64,000 nucleotides of DNA from Sandaracinaceae bacterium (GCA_020633055.1 JACKEJ010000009.1:62001-126000); one strand, 5' to 3'; counted from the stretch's first letter, positions 33,922-42,774 are shown. The notes: generated by a model from the letters alone, not told the origin. Made by a program: numbers and translations.

Positions 33922-34422
33922 ATGTCACGTCATCACCTGTCCTCTCTCGTTGCCCTTCTCCTTCTCCTCGCCGTGGGTGCGCCCGCTTGCCGTTCGCAGA
34001 CCCCCGAAGAAGAAGAGGCCACGTCCGGGTCCGAGAACGAGGGTGACCCCAACGCGCGTCGTGACGTCACCCTGACCCCCGAGAACCCCGGCTCGGGCGC
34101 CTGCTCGCTGGCGCGCGTGTACTTCGGCTACGACGCCGACGAGCTGGATGCCGCCTCGCGCGCCGCCATCCAGGAGGCCGTCGAGTGCTACCGCACCCAG
34201 GGCCTGCCCGCCCGCCTGCACCTCACCGGCGCGACCGACCCGCGTGGCACCGAGGAGTACAACATCGCGCTCGGCGACCGCCGCGCGCAGGCCGTGCGCG
34301 CGTACCTGGTGTCGCTCGGCATCGACGGCGGCCGCATCGGCGTCTCCTCCGTGGGTGAGGAGATGGCGCAGGGCTCCGACGAGGCCGGCTGGGCCCAGGA
34401 CCGCGCCGTCAGCGCGGAGTAA
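33922..34422 (+). CDS. pal: Peptidoglycan-associated lipoprotein Pal (OmpA C-terminal domain)
   Basis: A 166-residue lipoprotein: signal with LLLLLAVGAPAC lipobox (Cys about 23), acidic linker (about 30-50), then OmpA/MotB domain: VYFGYDADELD, LTGATDPRGTEEYNIALGDRRAQAVRAYLVSLGI (the Asp and Arg that bind diaminopimelate are in TDPRG and the NxxLGxRRA motif). It tethers the outer membrane to peptidoglycan and is the outer-membrane partner of TolB. First gene of pal-tolQ-tolR-tolA-tolB; in E. coli pal follows tolB, so the order is rearranged here. Confidence 0.9.
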   Translation: MSRHHLSSLVALLLLLAVGAPACRSQTPEEEEATSGSENEGDPNARRDVTLTPENPGSGACSLARVYFGYDADELDAASRAAIQEAVECYRTQGLPARLHLTGATDPRGTEEYNIALGDRRAQAVRAYLVSLGIDGGRIGVSSVGEEMAQGSDEAGWAQDRAVSAE

Positions 34423-34458
34423 TCCCTCCCCGTCCCTCGTTCCCGGCAGACGAAGCGC

Positions 34459-35178
34459 ATGAACCCTGTTCTCCTGCAAGCCGCCACGCGCCCGGGGCTC
34501 GACCCTTGGCAGCTCATCTTGGACGCCACCCCGGTGGTCAAGGTCGTGCTGATGGTGCTGGTGCTCATGGCGCTCGTCTGCTGGTACATCATCGGAGCCA
34601 AGCTGGTCCGGCTGCGCAAGGTGCGCGCGCAGAGCCAGCGCTTCCTGCGCAGCTTCTGGACGGAAGAGCAGACCGGCCACTGGGACGAGGCCACCATGAA
34701 CGACCTCAGCGTGCAGGCCTCGGCCTGCTCGGGGTCACCCATCGCGGCCGTCTTCGGGGCCGGCTACACCGAGCTGGGGCGCATCGCCCGTACCGGCGCT
34801 CCCGACGCGCGTGACGTGGACAACCTCGAGCGCGCGCTGCGGCGCACCCAGACGGCGGAGCTCACCCGCCTCGAGGACCTGCTCTCCATCCTGGCCAGCA
34901 CGGGCTCCACGGCCCCCTTCATCGGCCTGTTCGGCACGGTGTGGGGCATCATGAACGCCTTCATCCACCTGCACGGAGAGCGCAGCGCCACGCTGGACGC
35001 GGTCGCCCCAGGCATCGCCGAGGCCCTCATCGCGACGGCCATCGGCCTGGTGGCGGCCATCCCGGCCGTGCTCGCCTACAACTACTTCGTGCGCCGCATC
35101 CGGGTCATCGAGAGCGAGGTCGACGCGTTCGCGAGCGACTACCTCAACATCATCCGACGCAACCTCTTGGCGGACTAG
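34459..35178 (+). CDS. tolQ: TolQ, MotA/TolQ/ExbB proton channel protein
   Basis: A 239-residue inner membrane protein with three helices: about 20-45 (VKVVLMVLVLMALVCWYIIGAKL), about 140-165 (LASTGSTAPFIGLFGTVWGIMNAF, the diagnostic GTVWGIM helix) and about 185-210 (AEALIATAIGLVAAIPAVLAYNYF). With TolR it forms the proton-driven motor that energises TolA. ATG 34459 lies 36 nt after pal. tolR follows 3 nt later. Confidence 0.93.
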   Translation: MNPVLLQAATRPGLDPWQLILDATPVVKVVLMVLVLMALVCWYIIGAKLVRLRKVRAQSQRFLRSFWTEEQTGHWDEATMNDLSVQASACSGSPIAAVFGAGYTELGRIARTGAPDARDVDNLERALRRTQTAELTRLEDLLSILASTGSTAPFIGLFGTVWGIMNAFIHLHGERSATLDAVAPGIAEALIATAIGLVAAIPAVLAYNYFVRRIRVIESEVDAFASDYLNIIRRNLLAD

Positions 35179-35181
35179 GTC

Positions 35182-35607
35182 ATGGGTTTCTCTGCCGGAC
35201 CCGGGGGTCGCGGGAGCCCGCTCAGCGAGATCAACGTGACGCCCTTCGTGGACGTCATGCTCGTGCTGTTGATCATCTTCATGGTCGCCGCGCCCATGAT
35301 GACCACGGGCGTGTCGGTCGACCTGCCCAACGCGGACGCCCCGCGCATGGACATCGACGAGGAGCAGCCCATCGTCGCGGTCCAGCGCGACGGGTCGCTG
35401 ATGTTCATGGGGGAGCCCATCACCCTCGAGCAGCTCGAGGCGCGGCTCACGACGGACGAGACCCTGCGCGCGCGTGACGAGGTCTACATCCAGGCGGACG
35501 AAGAGGTGCCCTATGGCGCCGTGGTGCGCGTGTTGGCCGTGGTGCGCCGCGCGGGCATCAACAAGATGGGCCTGGTGACCGACCCGCTGGAGCGCGACGC
35601 GGAGTGA
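35182..35607 (+). CDS. tolR: TolR, ExbD/TolR biopolymer transport protein
   Basis: A 141-residue single-pass protein: helix INVTPFVDVMLVLLIIFMVAAPMM (about 14-37) with the essential Asp in PFVDVMLVLLIIF, then a periplasmic domain ending AVVRRAGINKMGLVTDP. Partner of TolQ in the proton motor. Its stop overlaps the start of the next gene (GTGA). Confidence 0.93.
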   Translation: MGFSAGPGGRGSPLSEINVTPFVDVMLVLLIIFMVAAPMMTTGVSVDLPNADAPRMDIDEEQPIVAVQRDGSLMFMGEPITLEQLEARLTTDETLRARDEVYIQADEEVPYGAVVRVLAVVRRAGINKMGLVTDPLERDAE

Positions 35608-36485
35608 GCGCCGACGCCACGCAGCAGGACTGGTACACGCGCTCCATGTTCGAGCCGCGCGGCCAGTCCCGCGAAGAAGTGGTGGGCGGTCTGGTGGCGG
35701 TGTTCTGTGCGTTGGTGGTGCTGCCGGCGACCGTGTGGGGCACCTCGGCCGCGGTCGACGCCGCGCGTGACGCGCTCGGGGCCGAAGAGGTCGTCGCCCC
35801 GGAGGAAGAAGAGCTCCCGCCGCTCGAGATCGTCGAGGCGCGCTTCGTGCGCTTGGGCTCCGAGCGCGACCCGCGTCGCCTGCCCAGCCACTACATCCCC
35901 AGCGCCGCCACCGCGGTTCAGCCCGTCGTGTCACCGCTGCCAGGCGAGGGCGAGGCGCCTGTGGATGCGACGGCCACCCCCGAGAACCCGCTGCCCCCGG
36001 ACCCGACGGGCACGCGCGCTCCGCACCACGCCAACACGTCCACCGCGCATCAGCAGACGGTGGACGCCCGTCAGGCCGCGCTCGACCGCCTGGGGGACAG
36101 CGCGGAGGCCACGGCCGAGCTGGCCCAGCCGCGCTTCCGTGAGGGTGACGCGGAGGGAATCGCCGAGGGCACCGAGACGCGCGAGACCGGGAACATCTAC
36201 AGCGGGCGCCTCTACTCGTTCTTCCGGCGCGGCTGGCAGGTGCCCACCAGCATCCCGGCGTCCGAGCTGCGGGGCCTGGCGTGCTCCGTGTCCATCGAGA
36301 TCACCGCGGACGGGCGCGTCGGTGGGTTCAGCATCACGCGCGGCAGCGGCAACGACGTGTTCGACAGCTCCGTCCGTCAACGTCTGAACCAGGCCGTTGG
36401 CGCCGCGCTGCCGCCGCCTCCCCCGGAGGTCGCGGACGACTACCTCGGGCACAACATCCCGTTCCGCTTCGTCCCTCCCCGCTGA
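35604..36485 (+). CDS. tolA: TolA/TonB-like energy-transducing protein
   Basis: A 293-residue protein: one N-terminal helix (VGGLVAVFCALVVLPATVW, about 28-46), a Pro/Glu/Ala-rich periplasmic linker (about 65-195), and a C-terminal TonB_C/TolA_C domain (RLYSFFRRGWQVP, VSIEITADGRVGGFSITRGSGNDVFDSSVRQRL). GTG start overlaps tolR by 4 nt. It is shorter than E. coli TolA (421) because the long helical domain II is reduced to a Pro-rich linker. Spans the periplasm from TolQR to TolB/Pal. Confidence 0.87.
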   Translation: MSADATQQDWYTRSMFEPRGQSREEVVGGLVAVFCALVVLPATVWGTSAAVDAARDALGAEEVVAPEEEELPPLEIVEARFVRLGSERDPRRLPSHYIPSAATAVQPVVSPLPGEGEAPVDATATPENPLPPDPTGTRAPHHANTSTAHQQTVDARQAALDRLGDSAEATAELAQPRFREGDAEGIAEGTETRETGNIYSGRLYSFFRRGWQVPTSIPASELRGLACSVSIEITADGRVGGFSITRGSGNDVFDSSVRQRLNQAVGAALPPPPPEVADDYLGHNIPFRFVPPR

Positions 36486-36532
36486 GCGTCCGGTCCCCGT
36501 CACCGGCGCGCCTCTTCCGCTGCGAGATCGTC

Positions 36533-37951
36533 ATGACCCCATCCACCTCCCGCGCTCACTCCTGGCTCATCGTCACGGCGGTGCTCACGGTGCTCGCCGT
36601 GGGCCTTTCCCCACAGCCTTCTCGCTCCCAAACGGACGGGGACGGTCCCGCGCTGCCCACGTCGGTGGCGGTCATCGAGGTCGACGCCGCCGAGGACCAC
36701 GTCTACCGCATCGGTATTCCGGACCTGTTGGGCGAGTCCAGCACGATGGGCGAGGTCATGCGCAACGACTTCCAGCTCATGCCGGGCTACCGCGTGATCG
36801 ACCCGCGCTCCGTGCACCATGATCTCGTCGCCGAGGGGCTCGCGGTGCGCTCTGGTGCCTGGGCCGGTCTCGGCGCCCACGGTGTCATCAAGGGCGAAGT
36901 GCGCGCCGTCGAAGGCGGCCTCGAGGTGGAGCTGCGCTTCTACCGCGTGGCGCGCGCCGCCGAGCCGGCCTTCACCCGCACCTACCGCGGGCTCGCCACG
37001 CGCAGCCGCGCTTGGGCGCACGACTTCGCCAACGAGGTGCTGCGCGTCCTGACGGGCATGCCGGGCTCCTTCGGCACGGAGATCGCGTACGCCCGGCGCA
37101 TCGGCCCCGGTCGCAAGGACGTTTTCCGCGCCCAGATGGACGGCTACGGCGAGCACCGCGTGTCGAGTGTGGAGGGCATCTCCCTGCTCCCGACCTTCGG
37201 CAACCGGCGCATCTACTTCACGCGTATGACCACGCGCGGCATGTTCATCACGCACGGGCGGGCACGGGACGCGCGCATCGTCGACGGCGACGGCATCAAC
37301 ATGGCGCCGGCCATCTGCGACGGGCGCATCTACTTCACGTCGTCGCGCGACGGAAACTCCGAGATCTACAGCACCGACCTCGACGGCGGCGATCTGCAGC
37401 GGCTCACCAACCACCCGGCCATGGACCTCAGCCCCAGCTGCGGCCCCAACGGCAAGCTCGCGTTCGTGTCGAGCCGCCACCGCACGCCGCAAGTGTTCAC
37501 CATGAACCGGGACGGCTCGGACGTGCGGCGCGTGACCTTCCGCGGCAACCACAACCAGACCCCCACCTGGTGCCAGGACCCGGCGCGCCCGTGGATCGCC
37601 TTCACGGGCCGCGACGGCAACTACGACATCTTCATGGTCAACACGGTGACCCAGGACTACGTGCGCCTCACCCAGGGGCAGGGGGACAACAAGGACCCCG
37701 CGTTCTCACCCGACTGCCGCTTGGTGGCGTTCGCGTCCGACCGCCGCGGCGCGCCGGGCATCTACCTGTCCAGCACGCAGGGCTTCAACCAGAACCGGGT
37801 GGTGCAGGGCGACGCCGAGACCGTCCGCTGGCGCCAGTGGGATGGTCCCTACGAGAACATGAGCGTGAGTGACCCGGTGCTCGACGTGCTGCCCACCGAG
37901 CCAAGCGAGCCCACTGCGGACGCCACGGACGCGACCCCGCCAGCCCCCTGA
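36533..37951 (+). CDS. tolB: TolB, periplasmic beta-propeller protein
   Basis: A 472-residue exported protein (signal HSWLIVTAVLTVLAVGLSPQPSRSQ). N-terminal domain (VYRIGIPDLLGES, LMPGYRVIDPRS), then a WD40-like PD40 propeller with repeated R-x-G-x-x-x-I-Y/F blades: SRDGNSEIYSTDLDGGDLQRLTNHP, then GPNGKLAFVSSRHRTPQVFTMNRDGSDVRRV and GRDGNYDIFMVNTVTQDYVRLTQG. TolB binds Pal and is relayed by TolA. Start ATG 36533. Last gene of the tol-pal operon; convergent with cpoB. Confidence 0.92.
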   Translation: MTPSTSRAHSWLIVTAVLTVLAVGLSPQPSRSQTDGDGPALPTSVAVIEVDAAEDHVYRIGIPDLLGESSTMGEVMRNDFQLMPGYRVIDPRSVHHDLVAEGLAVRSGAWAGLGAHGVIKGEVRAVEGGLEVELRFYRVARAAEPAFTRTYRGLATRSRAWAHDFANEVLRVLTGMPGSFGTEIAYARRIGPGRKDVFRAQMDGYGEHRVSSVEGISLLPTFGNRRIYFTRMTTRGMFITHGRARDARIVDGDGINMAPAICDGRIYFTSSRDGNSEIYSTDLDGGDLQRLTNHPAMDLSPSCGPNGKLAFVSSRHRTPQVFTMNRDGSDVRRVTFRGNHNQTPTWCQDPARPWIAFTGRDGNYDIFMVNTVTQDYVRLTQGQGDNKDPAFSPDCRLVAFASDRRGAPGIYLSSTQGFNQNRVVQGDAETVRWRQWDGPYENMSVSDPVLDVLPTEPSEPTADATDATPPAP

Positions 37952-38017
37952 GCGGGCAGGGGCACAAGGCGTGGGCACACGCATGCTGTCGACCAGCCGA
38001 ACGTGGCGCTGGAGGCT

Positions 38018-38884
38018 CTACGGCTCGCAGGACCGCGCTGGCAGACGCGTGACCTCGCGCAACCGAGTGCGCGCGCGGGCCACCAGCGGCGAGCTCGAGT
38101 AGGCCTGGATCAACGTCTCGAGGGCGGTGCGGGCGTCGGCGCAGGCGCGCACCTGGACGAAGGCCTCGGCCATGTCCATGAGCGTCTTGTCCACCACGTC
38201 GCCGTCGCGGTAGGTGGAGAGGATGCGGCGGAACTCGCCCAGCGCCGCGGCGGGCTGCCGCTGCTGCAGGTAGCTGGAGCCGATGCCGTACTGGGCGTCG
38301 TCGGCGCGCGGGTCCTCTGGGTAGCGCACCACGAACTCACGGAAGAGCGCGCGCGCGTACGAGTGCGACCCCACGCGCAGCGCCTGGGCGCCCGCCTCGA
38401 AGTGCGCGTTGCGGTCGCGCGGGATCTCGCTCGACTGCAGCACCACGTCCATGCCCGCGGCGCGCGCGATCTGGTCCAGGCGCCGCTCGATCTGGCGGTG
38501 CTGTTCGTCCATCTGCTCGCGCTGCTCCGCGATCTCTCGGCGCTGGTCGACCTCGTCGCGCTGCATGGTCTCGGCCAGCTGGCGCGTCTCCGCGATCTGC
38601 CCCTCGAGCGCGCCCAGCTGATCTTGCAGCTGCTGCAGCAGCAGGCCCTGGTCCGCGCTGTTGCGCAGCAGCGTCACGTTCGCCACCTCGAGCAGGCGCG
38701 CGAGCTCCTCGGACTGCGCTTGCACGCGCGCCTCGAGCTCCCCCAGGCGGTCTTGCATGGCGCGCGTCTCGCTGCGCTTGGTCCACAGGCAGCCCTGCAG
38801 CGACATGGAGACGAACAGCAGCGCGAGCGGGCCGACCAGAAAGGGCGCCCCACGCCGCGCGGACTCTGAGAGGAGAACGGACAT
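38018..38884 (-). CDS. cpoB: CpoB/YbgF-like Tol-Pal-associated TPR lipoprotein
   Basis: A 288-residue lipoprotein (LFVSMSLQGCLW, Cys about 32). A long coiled coil covers about 38-140 (SETRAMQDRLGELEARVQAQSEELARLLE, EQREQMDEQHRQIERRLDQI), then C-terminal tetratricopeptide repeats (FEAGAQALRVGSHSYARALFREFVVRYPEDPRADDAQYGIGSSYLQQRQ), as in YbgF/CpoB, which links Tol-Pal to peptidoglycan synthesis. ATG 38884. It is the last gene of the opposing kinase operon, tail to tail with tolB, not in the usual codirectional place. Confidence 0.8.
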   Translation of the reverse strand: MSVLLSESARRGAPFLVGPLALLFVSMSLQGCLWTKRSETRAMQDRLGELEARVQAQSEELARLLEVANVTLLRNSADQGLLLQQLQDQLGALEGQIAETRQLAETMQRDEVDQRREIAEQREQMDEQHRQIERRLDQIARAAGMDVVLQSSEIPRDRNAHFEAGAQALRVGSHSYARALFREFVVRYPEDPRADDAQYGIGSSYLQQRQPAAALGEFRRILSTYRDGDVVDKTLMDMAEAFVQVRACADARTALETLIQAYSSSPLVARARTRLREVTRLPARSCEP

Positions 38885-38919
38885 GACGCGCCTATCGTGT
38901 CCCCCCACGGGCGCGCGCG

Positions 38920-39948
38920 CTACTCGCTGATGGTGATCTGCAGGCGGTAGTTGAACAGGGCGCTCGTGGCCGAGGTGGTCACGCGCAAGAAGTACACGCC
39001 CGCCGCGAGGCCCGTGGCGAACGGCTGACCCGAGATGGCGGGGCATGCGCCCCCTGGTCCACCCGTGGTGCCGGTGCCCACCGCTTGCACGCCGCTGTCG
39101 TCCAGCAGCTCGAGCGTGAGGGGGACCACCGGGTCCACGCACACGGCGCCGTTGCGGTCCAAGAGGGTCGCCGTGAGCGTCCCCCCCGCGGGCACCTCGA
39201 CACGAAACATGTCGAGGTCACACAGGTCCACGACCGTGCCGCGCACCTCGAACGAGCCCGCGCCGAGCTGCGTGACGTTCGAGGCCGTGAAGTCGTCGTT
39301 GGGCTCGATCTCCTGCGCGCCGGTGGTCAGCACGCGGCGACAGTCGGCGTCACACGTGGCGTCCAGCGGGTCGTCACAGCCCTCGGAGTGCTCGAGCGTG
39401 CCGTTGCCACACTCGGGCTTCCACACCTCCACGGAGAACACGCCGCCGCCCGCGGTGCGCGCGTCCAGGCCGACGTAGAACGTGCCCGTGCGGTCCGCCA
39501 CGAAGCTGAGGTGCTCGTCGCGGTCCTCGATGCACGCGTCGATCGCGTCGCCCGGCTGACACCCGCGGTCGTCGCACACGTTGTTCAGGATGTAGATGGC
39601 GGGGTTCACGCCCGCGCCGCTGCCGTTGCGCACGTGGAAGTGCCACTTCTCGCCCGCCACCATCTCGACTCCGAAGAAGCCGTCGTTGCCGGGCAGGGGC
39701 TGCCCCGTGCAGCCCGCGAGCGCGCTGTCGAGGTCGTCCTCCATGCGCGTGGTGTCCACCACGTAGGACATGTTGGCGCTGACCATGGGCGCGCTGGCCC
39801 CGCACGTGTCCGACAACGCGAGCCCGGCCACGGCCGCGTCGGCGTTCAGGTACAGGTCCTGGTCGAAGAGGTTGCAGCCCGCGAGCGCGAGGACACAGAG
39901 CGCCAGCGTGAGCCGGGAGGACGGGCGGAGGATGCGGAGTGCAGGCAT
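38920..39948 (-). CDS. Cys-rich lipoprotein with PPC-like C-terminal domain
   Basis: A 342-residue lipoprotein (lipobox LALAGCNLFDQD). The middle has many Cys (SDTCGASAP, LAGCTGQPL, NNVCDDRGCQPGD, CIEDR) and a partial myxobacterial Cys-rich repeat (PECGNGTLEHSEGCDDPLDATCDADC). The C-terminal 110 residues (EIEPNDDFTASNVTQLGAGSFEVRGTVVDLCDLDMFRVEVPAGGTLTATLLD, YFLRVTTS) resemble bacterial pre-peptidase (PPC) beta domains. ATG overlaps the stop of the gene before it. Secreted; function unknown. Confidence 0.78.
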   Translation of the reverse strand: MPALRILRPSSRLTLALCVLALAGCNLFDQDLYLNADAAVAGLALSDTCGASAPMVSANMSYVVDTTRMEDDLDSALAGCTGQPLPGNDGFFGVEMVAGEKWHFHVRNGSGAGVNPAIYILNNVCDDRGCQPGDAIDACIEDRDEHLSFVADRTGTFYVGLDARTAGGGVFSVEVWKPECGNGTLEHSEGCDDPLDATCDADCRRVLTTGAQEIEPNDDFTASNVTQLGAGSFEVRGTVVDLCDLDMFRVEVPAGGTLTATLLDRNGAVCVDPVVPLTLELLDDSGVQAVGTGTTGGPGGACPAISGQPFATGLAAGVYFLRVTTSATSALFNYRLQITISE

Positions 39949-40643
39949 CAGCGGGTGTAGGGGTTGCTCTCGAGCGTCGGGGTGGGCGGGCTCATGTCGA
40001 CCATCGGCGCCGGCTCGCTCGGCGCGGCCATGGTCGCTTCCGTGCGGGGGCGCGAGCTGCTGCGCGAGCGGTGGGAGCTCTCGCTCGGAGCCATGCTGGC
40101 TTCCGCCGGTTCGTCGCTGGGCGCCGCGGTGTCCGTCCCGGTCTCCGCCACAGCGTCGGTGGGTGCGGCGGCCGGCTCGGCGACCTCGGGGGCAGGCGCT
40201 GCCTCCGCGGCTGTCGGGGCAGGGCTCGGCTCGGGCGAGGCCGCCACCGCTGGGGGCGCAGGCGGTGCGCCTGGCGTCACGGTAGGCGCGGTCACGTCCG
40301 CCTGACTGGCGCGGAACGCCAAGAACCCACCCACCGCGATGAGCAGCCCCACCACCAGACCGACGATGGCCAGGACCCACGAGCGGGTGCTCGCGCTAGG
40401 TCGGGCGCTGGGCGCTGTGTTCGCGCTGGACGGACGGGCTGACGGCGCCGTGGGCCGATCCACGTGGGACTGGAGCGCGATGGTCCTCGAGGTGGGATCG
40501 ACGCGACCCGGCGGGGGCACGCTGCCGCCCTGCTCGAACCACTCGTCGGAGCCCGCGTGTGAGTTGCGCACGCCCGAGTAGAGCGCCGAGGCCTCGGGCA
40601 TGGACCCCAGGCGTGGCACCTTGTGCAGGTCGCCGAGGGTCAT
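39948..40643 (-). CDS. Single-pass Pro/Ala-rich membrane protein, probably the C-terminal part of the kinase
   Basis: A 231-residue frame with a transmembrane helix (WVLAIVGLVVGLLIAVGGFLAF, about 87-108) and a Pro/Ala/Ser-rich outer tail that includes an Arg/Ser stretch. Start ATG 40643 lies inside the 3' part of the kinase frame, with 248 nt of overlap in a different frame. Kinase, linker, helix and Pro-rich tail is the usual plan of membrane-bound myxobacterial Ser/Thr kinases, so this is likely to be the continuation of the kinase separated by a frame change, or a separately translated partner. Followed by the Cys-rich lipoprotein with a 4-nt overlap. Confidence 0.6.
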   Translation of the reverse strand: MTLGDLHKVPRLGSMPEASALYSGVRNSHAGSDEWFEQGGSVPPPGRVDPTSRTIALQSHVDRPTAPSARPSSANTAPSARPSASTRSWVLAIVGLVVGLLIAVGGFLAFRASQADVTAPTVTPGAPPAPPAVAASPEPSPAPTAAEAAPAPEVAEPAAAPTDAVAETGTDTAAPSDEPAEASMAPSESSHRSRSSSRPRTEATMAAPSEPAPMVDMSPPTPTLESNPYTR

Positions 40644-41652
40644 CGCTGATGGGCAGCTTCTCGATGGCGCTCACGTGCGCACGCACGGCGGCCTGCCGCG
40701 CGTCGAGGTCGGCCGAGAAGATGTCGCGGATGCCATCCGCGACGGCGTGTGAACCCACCAGCATTCCGGACTGCGCTGCGGCTTCCGTCAGCGCGTCGAT
40801 GAACTCGCGGCCGCTCTGGTAGCGCGCCGCGACGTTCCGCTCGAGGGCCTTCATGCACACACGCTCGAGCGCCAAGGGCACCTCGGGGCACACCTGCGAC
40901 GGAACGGGGATGGGCCGCTGCAGCACCGCCAGGAGGATGCTCATCGTGCCCTCCTCCGACTCGAAGAGCAGCTGCCCGGTGAGGGTCTCCCACAGCACGA
41001 TGCCGAGCGCGAAGAGGTCCGCTCGCGCGTCCAGCTCGCGGCACTCGGCCTGCTCGGGCGCCATGTAGCAGGGCTTGCCCTTGATGGTGCCCGGACGCGA
41101 CGAGGTGATGCGCTCGGCCGCGCGGGCCACGCCGAAGTCCGTGATGCGGCCGACGCCGTCGCGCCCGACGAGCACGTTCTGGGGCGAGACGTCGCGGTGC
41201 ACGATCTCGAGCGGGCGCCCGTCGTCGTCCATCAAGCGGTGGGCGGCGTCGAGCCCGGTGGTGGCGTCGAGCAGGATGCGGATGCCGAGGCGCATGCGCT
41301 CCTCGTGTGAGCGCGCGCGGTCGAGCACGTCGTCCATGGCGAAGCCATCGACGTAGTCCATCACCAAGTAGTAGCCGAGCTCGGACTCCCGCACGTCGAG
41401 GATGCCGACCGCGTTGGGGTGATGCAGGCGCGCGGCGAGGCGAGCCTCGTCGAGCAGCATGGAGACGAAGTGCTTCTCTTCGGCCAGGTGCCGGTGCAGC
41501 AGCTTGATGGCGACCATGCGCTGGAAGCCGCCCGCGCGCGCCAGGCGAGCCAGGTACACCGTGCCCATGCCGCCGCTCGCGATCTCCGCCACGACCTCGT
41601 ACTGGTCCAGCATGCGCCGCGTGGAGATGCCGTTCGGTTGGGGAGCAGCCAT
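40396..41652 (-). CDS. Serine/threonine protein kinase
   Basis: The first ~335 residues are an intact eukaryote-like kinase: glycine loop IASGGMGTVYLARL, VAIKLLH (Lys), HRDVSPQNVLV, DFGVARAAE, APEQ. The remaining ~83 residues (from about 40643 on) are Arg/Pro/Ala-rich in this frame, while an overlapping frame encodes a transmembrane helix, so the true product may switch frame near 40640. ATG 41652 overlaps the stop of the PEGA-like gene (ATGA). Likely phosphorylates envelope or Tol-related proteins, by context. The kinase domain looks active. Confidence 0.88.
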   Translation of the reverse strand: MAAPQPNGISTRRMLDQYEVVAEIASGGMGTVYLARLARAGGFQRMVAIKLLHRHLAEEKHFVSMLLDEARLAARLHHPNAVGILDVRESELGYYLVMDYVDGFAMDDVLDRARSHEERMRLGIRILLDATTGLDAAHRLMDDDGRPLEIVHRDVSPQNVLVGRDGVGRITDFGVARAAERITSSRPGTIKGKPCYMAPEQAECRELDARADLFALGIVLWETLTGQLLFESEEGTMSILLAVLQRPIPVPSQVCPEVPLALERVCMKALERNVAARYQSGREFIDALTEAAAQSGMLVGSHAVADGIRDIFSADLDARQAAVRAHVSAIEKLPISDDPRRPAQGATPGVHARGLGALLGRAQLTRGLRRVVRAGRQRAPAGSRRSHLEDHRAPVPRGSAHGAVSPSVQREHSAQRPT

Positions 41653-42638
41653 CAGAAGCCTCCTTGCACGACGACCCCGGCTCCGTCCGGAGAGGCCCAC
41701 ACGCTCGCGCGCGCGCGGTCGTCGTCGTCGTCCGCGCCGCCGAAGTCGGTCAGCGCGCCGAGCACCACGGTGGTGACGGCCAACGCGCCCGTCACGCCCA
41801 CCAGCGCGAACATGCGGCGCCGGCGATCCTGCCCGTCCAGGTAACCCTCGCGCGTGGGGTTGTCCTCGTAGTCGCGGTTGGCCGCGAAGGTGTCCGCCAC
41901 GGACCACGCGGTGACGCCCGCCAGCGCGGCGGTGACCGCGGCGCTCGACCAGAACACGGCCGGCGCGAGACCGTCCCGCCCCTGCGGCTCGGCCGGCGGC
42001 GGCTCCACCGGGGAGTCGAGCGGCTCGCTGCGGGGCTCGGGCTGCGGCGGCTCGGGCGCGGGCGCGGGGGCCTCGAACGTCAGCGACTGGCTGGTCCCCG
42101 CCTCGGCGCTGATCTGCTGCTCTGGCGCCCGCCCGGTGGTGTAGCGGGCGCTCACGGCGTGGGCGCCCGGCCGCACGAACAGGCGCCACGTGGCGCGCTC
42201 ACGCGGGGACTCGACCGCGCCATCGATGAGCACGACGCACGGCTGACCACAGGCCACCTCCAGCTGCGTCAGCTGTGGCTGCGTCGCGTCGAGCACCTCC
42301 TGCGAGAGGTTGCGCGTGTCGCGATCGCCCGGGTAGGTGAGGATGGCTTCGAGCGCGAGCGTGGCGGCGCGTGCGTCGTCGCCCGCCAAGCGGCGATTGC
42401 GGATGGCGCTGCGCAGCGCTTGTGGGCTGGGCGCCGCGTCGAAGGCCATCTCGAACAGGCGCGCAGCCTCGCCATGATTGCCCGCGAGCTGGGCGCGCTG
42501 CCCCGCTTCGTACGCTTGCGCCGCCGCAGCCACGTCCTGGGCCAGCCCGGTGCCGGCCATCAACGTGAGGCCGCAACCGCACAGGAGACCGACCAAAAAC
42601 CGCCGCGGGCCGGCGACCCGCACGTTGAAACTGCCCAT
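41652..42638 (-). CDS. Exported PEGA-like/TPR membrane protein
   Basis: A 328-residue exported protein: signal FLVGLLCGCGLTLMAGTGLAQ, a helical TPR-like stretch (YEAGQRAQLAGNHGEAARLFEMAFDAAPS), a PEGA-like strand set (QLEVACGQPCVVLIDGAVESPRERATWRLFVRPGAHAVSARY), a Pro/Glu linker (about 195-225), then two helices (AVFWSSAAVTAALAGVTAWSVADTF and FALVGVTGALAVTTVVLGAL). First gene of the kinase operon; in myxobacteria such proteins often sit beside kinases. Function unknown. Confidence 0.75.
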   Translation of the reverse strand: MGSFNVRVAGPRRFLVGLLCGCGLTLMAGTGLAQDVAAAAQAYEAGQRAQLAGNHGEAARLFEMAFDAAPSPQALRSAIRNRRLAGDDARAATLALEAILTYPGDRDTRNLSQEVLDATQPQLTQLEVACGQPCVVLIDGAVESPRERATWRLFVRPGAHAVSARYTTGRAPEQQISAEAGTSQSLTFEAPAPAPEPPQPEPRSEPLDSPVEPPPAEPQGRDGLAPAVFWSSAAVTAALAGVTAWSVADTFAANRDYEDNPTREGYLDGQDRRRRMFALVGVTGALAVTTVVLGALTDFGGADDDDDRARASVWASPDGAGVVVQGGF

Positions 42639-42754
42639 TAGATAGAAAACTCCGACGGCACCAGACGCACATCATGCGCCATTTGGACACAGCTTGCCAC
42701 GCCCCCCCGTGCGGACCGAGTTCCTGGCCCCGCCCCACTCGCCACGGGGATCAA

Positions 42755-42774
42755 AATATGCTGGTTGACATATT
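42755..42774. promoter_or_regulatory. Inverted repeat with -35-like TTGACA, candidate TetR operator
   Basis: AATATG (42755-42760), 8 bp, CATATT (42769-42774), perfect 6-bp arms. TTGACA lies inside (42765-42770). The start of the TetR gene is 26 bp beyond. A repressor bound here would cover the -35. Confidence 0.45.

Noticed and set aside
37952..38017. Possible terminator between tolB and cpoB
   Set aside because: Only a 5-bp GCGTG/CACGC pairing and no T-run; too weak.
40396..40640. Arg-rich C-terminal extension of the kinase as a real domain
   Set aside because: An overlapping frame has a clear transmembrane helix and Pro-rich tail; the Arg-rich frame is typical high-GC noise.
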